A stretch of DNA of 64,000 bases from Betaproteobacteria bacterium (GTDB taxonomy: Bacteria > Pseudomonadota > Gammaproteobacteria > Burkholderiales > Rhodocyclaceae), in assembly GCA_016703785.1 (NCBI GenBank), contig JADJBM010000013.1, positions 1 to 64,000 on the forward strand, given 5' to 3'. Positions within the stretch are counted from its first letter, which is position 1. Each line of letters begins with the position of its first letter. Positions 61,789 to 64,000 of the stretch are shown here, in pieces. The notes below the pieces were generated by a model, which was not told the origin of the DNA, ran no database searches, and saw nothing but the letters and a program-made list of their open reading frames with translations. Made by a program: the position numbers and the translations under genes.

Positions 61789-62426
61789 AGCGCTGCGGCG
61801 GCGAAGTCCGCCGCGGAGAGGCCGTGGCGCGATGTCATTGCGAATTCGGCGTCGAGCGCCGGCCAGACCTCCTTGAGCAGCGCAGCGAAGGTCTCGTGCA
61901 CGCCGCGGCCGTCCAGCGCCGCGGCGAAGACCAGCGGCCAGGGTGTCGCGCCCCACCGCGAGCGCACTTCCTCCTCCGTGAGGATGTCCGCCAGGTCGCG
62001 CTTGTTGAACTGCACCACCACGGGCAGGCGCTCGAAATCCAGGCCGACGCGCAGCGCGTTGGCCGCCAGGTTGTCGAAGGATTCGCCGTTGTTGATGGAT
62101 TGCGCCCGCTGCGAGTCGGCGACGAAGACGACGCCGTCCGCGCGCGACAGCACGGCCTTGCGCGTGCCGTCGTGGGCGACCTGTCCCGGCACCGTGAACA
62201 GCTTGAAGCGCAGGTCGAGCCCGGAGGGCGTGCGCACGCCCAGCGGCAGCAGGTCGAAGTAGAGCGTGCGGTCGCCCATCGTCTCCATCACCAGCAGGTC
62301 GCCTTTCTGCTGCGGCCGCACCAGATCGTGCAGGCGGGCAAGGTTGGTCGTCTTGCCGGAGAGCGCCGGCCCGTAATAGACCAGCTTGACCGTCAGGGTT
62401 TGCCTGGCTTCGTTGTATTCGGCCAT
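61785..62426 (-). CDS. MglA-like small GTPase
   Basis: A 213-residue Ras-like GTPase of the MglA group. Walker A is GPALSGKTTN; the region GDRTLYFDLLPLGV is typical of MglA; G3 is TVPGQVAHDG (PGQ instead of DxxG, as in MglA); G4 is QFNKRDL. MglA proteins control cell polarity and direct type IV pili or gliding machinery, usually with a partner GAP MglB, which is absent here. It lies between two histidine kinases, four bases after the PAS kinase gene. The frame extends upstream but only over the kinase gene. Confidence 0.9.
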   Translation of the reverse strand: MAEYNEARQTLTVKLVYYGPALSGKTTNLARLHDLVRPQQKGDLLVMETMGDRTLYFDLLPLGVRTPSGLDLRFKLFTVPGQVAHDGTRKAVLSRADGVVFVADSQRAQSINNGESFDNLAANALRVGLDFERLPVVVQFNKRDLADILTEEEVRSRWGATPWPLVFAAALDGRGVHETFAALLKEVWPALDAEFAMTSRHGLSAADFAAAAL

Positions 62427-62430
62427 GGCG

Positions 62431-64000
62431 CTATGCCTGCTGCGCCGCATCCGCTGCGGCGTCGGCCTCGCTTCGCAGGGCGGCATCCTCCCACAGGGTG
62501 AAGAAGAATGTCGTCCCCTTGCCGCGGTCGGAATCGGCCCAGATGCGTCCGCCATGGCGGGCGATGATGCGCTGCGCCGTGGTGAGGCCGACGCCGCAGC
62601 CGTCGAACTCATCCTCGCGGTGCAGGCTGTGGAACATGCGGAACAGCTTGTCGGCAAACCGCATGTCGAAGCCGGCGCCGTTGTCGCGCACGAAGTACAC
62701 GACGCGGCCGTCTTCGTCCGTGCCGGCGCCGAAGGCGATGCGTGCCCTGTCGATTTTCGCGGTGTATTTCCAGGCGTTGCCGAGCAGGTTGGTGAGCATG
62801 ATGCGCAGCAGCCGAACGTCGCCATCGGCGGCTGGCACATCGGCAACCTCGAATTCGACCGCGCGCCCCGGATCGCGCTCGCGCAACTCTGCGGCGAGCT
62901 CGCATGCAAGGGCGGACAGGTCGACCGCTATCAGGTGCAGCGGCGCGCGGGTGAGGCGCGCCAGGTCGTAGAGCGCCTCGATCAACTCGCCCATGCGCGC
63001 CGTGGCGGCAAGGATGCGCCGGAGATGGTCGCGCCCTGCCTCGTCGAGCCGACCGTGGCAGTCCTCCATCAGGGCCTCGCTGAAGCCCTCGATGGCCCGC
63101 AGCGGCGTACGCAGGTCGTGCGTGACGGAGAAATTGAAGGCGTCCAGCTCTTTGTTGGCCTCTTCCAGCGCCGTGGTGCGCGCTTTGACGCGCGCCTCCA
63201 GCGTGGTGGCGAGGCTGCGCAACTTGCGTTCCGCCAGCCAGCGCGCGGTAATGTCGTGGTTCACGGCGACGCAGCCGCTGACGGTGCCTTCATCGTCCCT
63301 GATCGGCGAGGCCGCGTTGAGGATGATCTTGCGCGTGCCGTCGAAGCACTCGATCTCGATCTCCTCGTCGATGGAAACTTCGCCCTTCCTGATGGCGCGC
63401 GCCGCGGCCCATTCCTCCGCTTCGATGCGCTTGCCGCTGTCCAGCCGCCAGGCCTTGTATTCGTCGAACTGCTCGATGCCGACATGGCGGCTGCCTGCCC
63501 AGATGCGACGGCCCCCTTCGTTGGAGCGGACGATGTTGCCGGCGGCATCGAGGATCCAAACGCCCACCGGCAGGATTTCCAGTATCTTGTCGAGCAGCGC
63601 TTTTTCCGCCCCCGCAGGGCGCCCTCGGCCTGCACCTGCTGCGTGATGTCGATGTGGCAACCCATCCAGGTGCGTTTGCCCGTGGCGGGGTTGGCCGCGA
63701 TGTGGCCGCGCGAGAGCACCCAGCGCCAGGTGTCGTCCTGGTGCCGGATGCGGAAGCGGCTTTCGTATTGGCCTTGCGGGTTGTCCGCATATGCGCGGGC
63801 AGCGGCATGGATGCGCTCCAGATCGTCCGGATGAACCAGGCAGTCGAAATCCTCGGCCGAATTGCCGAATGCATCCTCGGCATAGCCGAACAACGGCTTC
63901 CAGTTTTCGGTGAAGCGGAACGCCCAAGTGTCGGCATTGCGCTCCCACAGGCCGATGTTGGCGGCGCGCACCGCTGCCTCCAGCCAGCGCTGCGTCCTTT
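62431..64000 (-). CDS. PAS-domain sensor histidine kinase, frameshifted, truncated at the window edge
   Basis: Two frames join into one protein: 63620-64000 encodes a PAS domain (ANIGLWERNADTWAFRFTEN, HPDDLERIHAAARAYADN) whose start lies outside the window, and 62431-63620 encodes a second PAS (LDKILEILPVGVWILDAAG), a coiled coil, HisKA with FSVTHDLRTPLRAIEGF, and HATPase with VRDNGAGFDMRFA. A missing base in the C5 run at 63609-63613 (G run on the coding strand) restores LRGAEKALLDK. Ends four bases before the MglA-like GTPase gene. Its output kinase half resembles that at 48344. Confidence 0.87.
   Translation of the reverse strand, partial: KDAALAGGSGARRQHRPVGAQCRHLGVPLHRKLEAVVRLCRGCIRQFGRGFRLPGSSGRSGAHPCRCPRICGQPARPIRKPLPHPAPGRHLALGALARPHRGQPRHGQTHLDGLPHRHHAAGAGRGRPAGAEKALLDKILEILPVGVWILDAAGNIVRSNEGGRRIWAGSRHVGIEQFDEYKAWRLDSGKRIEAEEWAAARAIRKGEVSIDEEIEIECFDGTRKIILNAASPIRDDEGTVSGCVAVNHDITARWLAERKLRSLATTLEARVKARTTALEEANKELDAFNFSVTHDLRTPLRAIEGFSEALMEDCHGRLDEAGRDHLRRILAATARMGELIEALYDLARLTRAPLHLIAVDLSALACELAAELRERDPGRAVEFEVADVPAADGDVRLLRIMLTNLLGNAWKYTAKIDRARIAFGAGTDEDGRVVYFVRDNGAGFDMRFADKLFRMFHSLHREDEFDGCGVGLTTAQRIIARHGGRIWADSDRGKGTTFFFTLWEDAALRSEADAAADAAQQA

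Noticed and set aside
1..64000. Prophage, insertion sequences, CRISPR arrays, tRNA or rRNA genes
   Set aside because: I looked for transposase, integrase, phage structural genes, spaced identical repeats and RNA gene signatures and found none that can be supported from the sequence.

Overview
The window is 64 kb of GC-rich bacterial chromosome. Gene content and the run glnE - yhdP - nitrilase - tldD - aroG point to a betaproteobacterium, probably Rhodocyclales; this is inferred from gene families and neighbourhoods, because no rRNA or other taxonomic marker is present. Coding density is high, many neighbouring genes overlap by the ATGA type, and most very long antisense frames are GC shadows. 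I saw no tRNA, rRNA, CRISPR array, insertion sequence or prophage.

Layout. 1-6041: a heavy-metal RND efflux operon (adaptor C-terminus, CzcA-type pump, DUF3240 protein, TolC-type outer membrane factor) followed by a predicted outer-membrane barrel protein. 6296-19096: a haem-binding DUF3365 protein, then housekeeping genes (glnE, yhdP, nitrilase-type amidohydrolase, tldD, a double PilJ-domain protein, DAHP synthase, a cyclic-nucleotide-binding protein, cobalamin adenosyltransferase). 19247-28817: a SulP anion transporter with an unusual coiled-coil insert, translationally coupled to a hydrogenase-4-like membrane complex (hyfB, C, E, F, G, I). Its large subunit has lost the NiFe-binding cysteines, so it resembles the Ehr (energy-converting-hydrogenase-related) complexes rather than a hydrogenase. 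28971-39735: chromate transporter, MFS transporter, a YeiH-type transporter operon with a 44-residue membrane peptide and a universal stress protein (USP), a Ser/Thr kinase-USP fusion, a second SulP transporter, a metallophosphoesterase and two tandem paralogous small proteins.

39797-47529: a glycolate/glycerate block (glycerate 2-kinase, glcD, glcE, glcF, acyl-CoA synthetase, MaoC-type dehydratase) that is visibly damaged. It has several frameshifts, a ~290-bp block of almost pure G/C with a 20-base G run, and a REP-like palindrome pair inserted in frame inside glcF. 47617-54957: PP2C phosphatase, GAF histidine kinase, corA, proton-translocating transhydrogenase pntAB (pntA frameshifted near its end) and a LuxR-type regulator. 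55011-57863: exported amidase, a membrane zinc-ribbon protein, a pyrimidine-dimer glycosylase and a small membrane protein.

58315-64000: a tightly packed minus-strand operon encoding a PAS histidine kinase, an MglA-like GTPase, a second histidine kinase, and a fusion of a response-regulator receiver to a GspE/PilB-type secretion ATPase. Together they look like a phosphorelay plus GTPase switch acting directly on a type IV pilus or type II secretion-like motor. This operon and the SulP-coupled Ehr-like complex are the two most unusual systems here.

Six or more probable single- or double-base indels, several in G or C runs, suggest consensus errors in the assembly, so broken genes should not be read as biological pseudogenes without checking reads.
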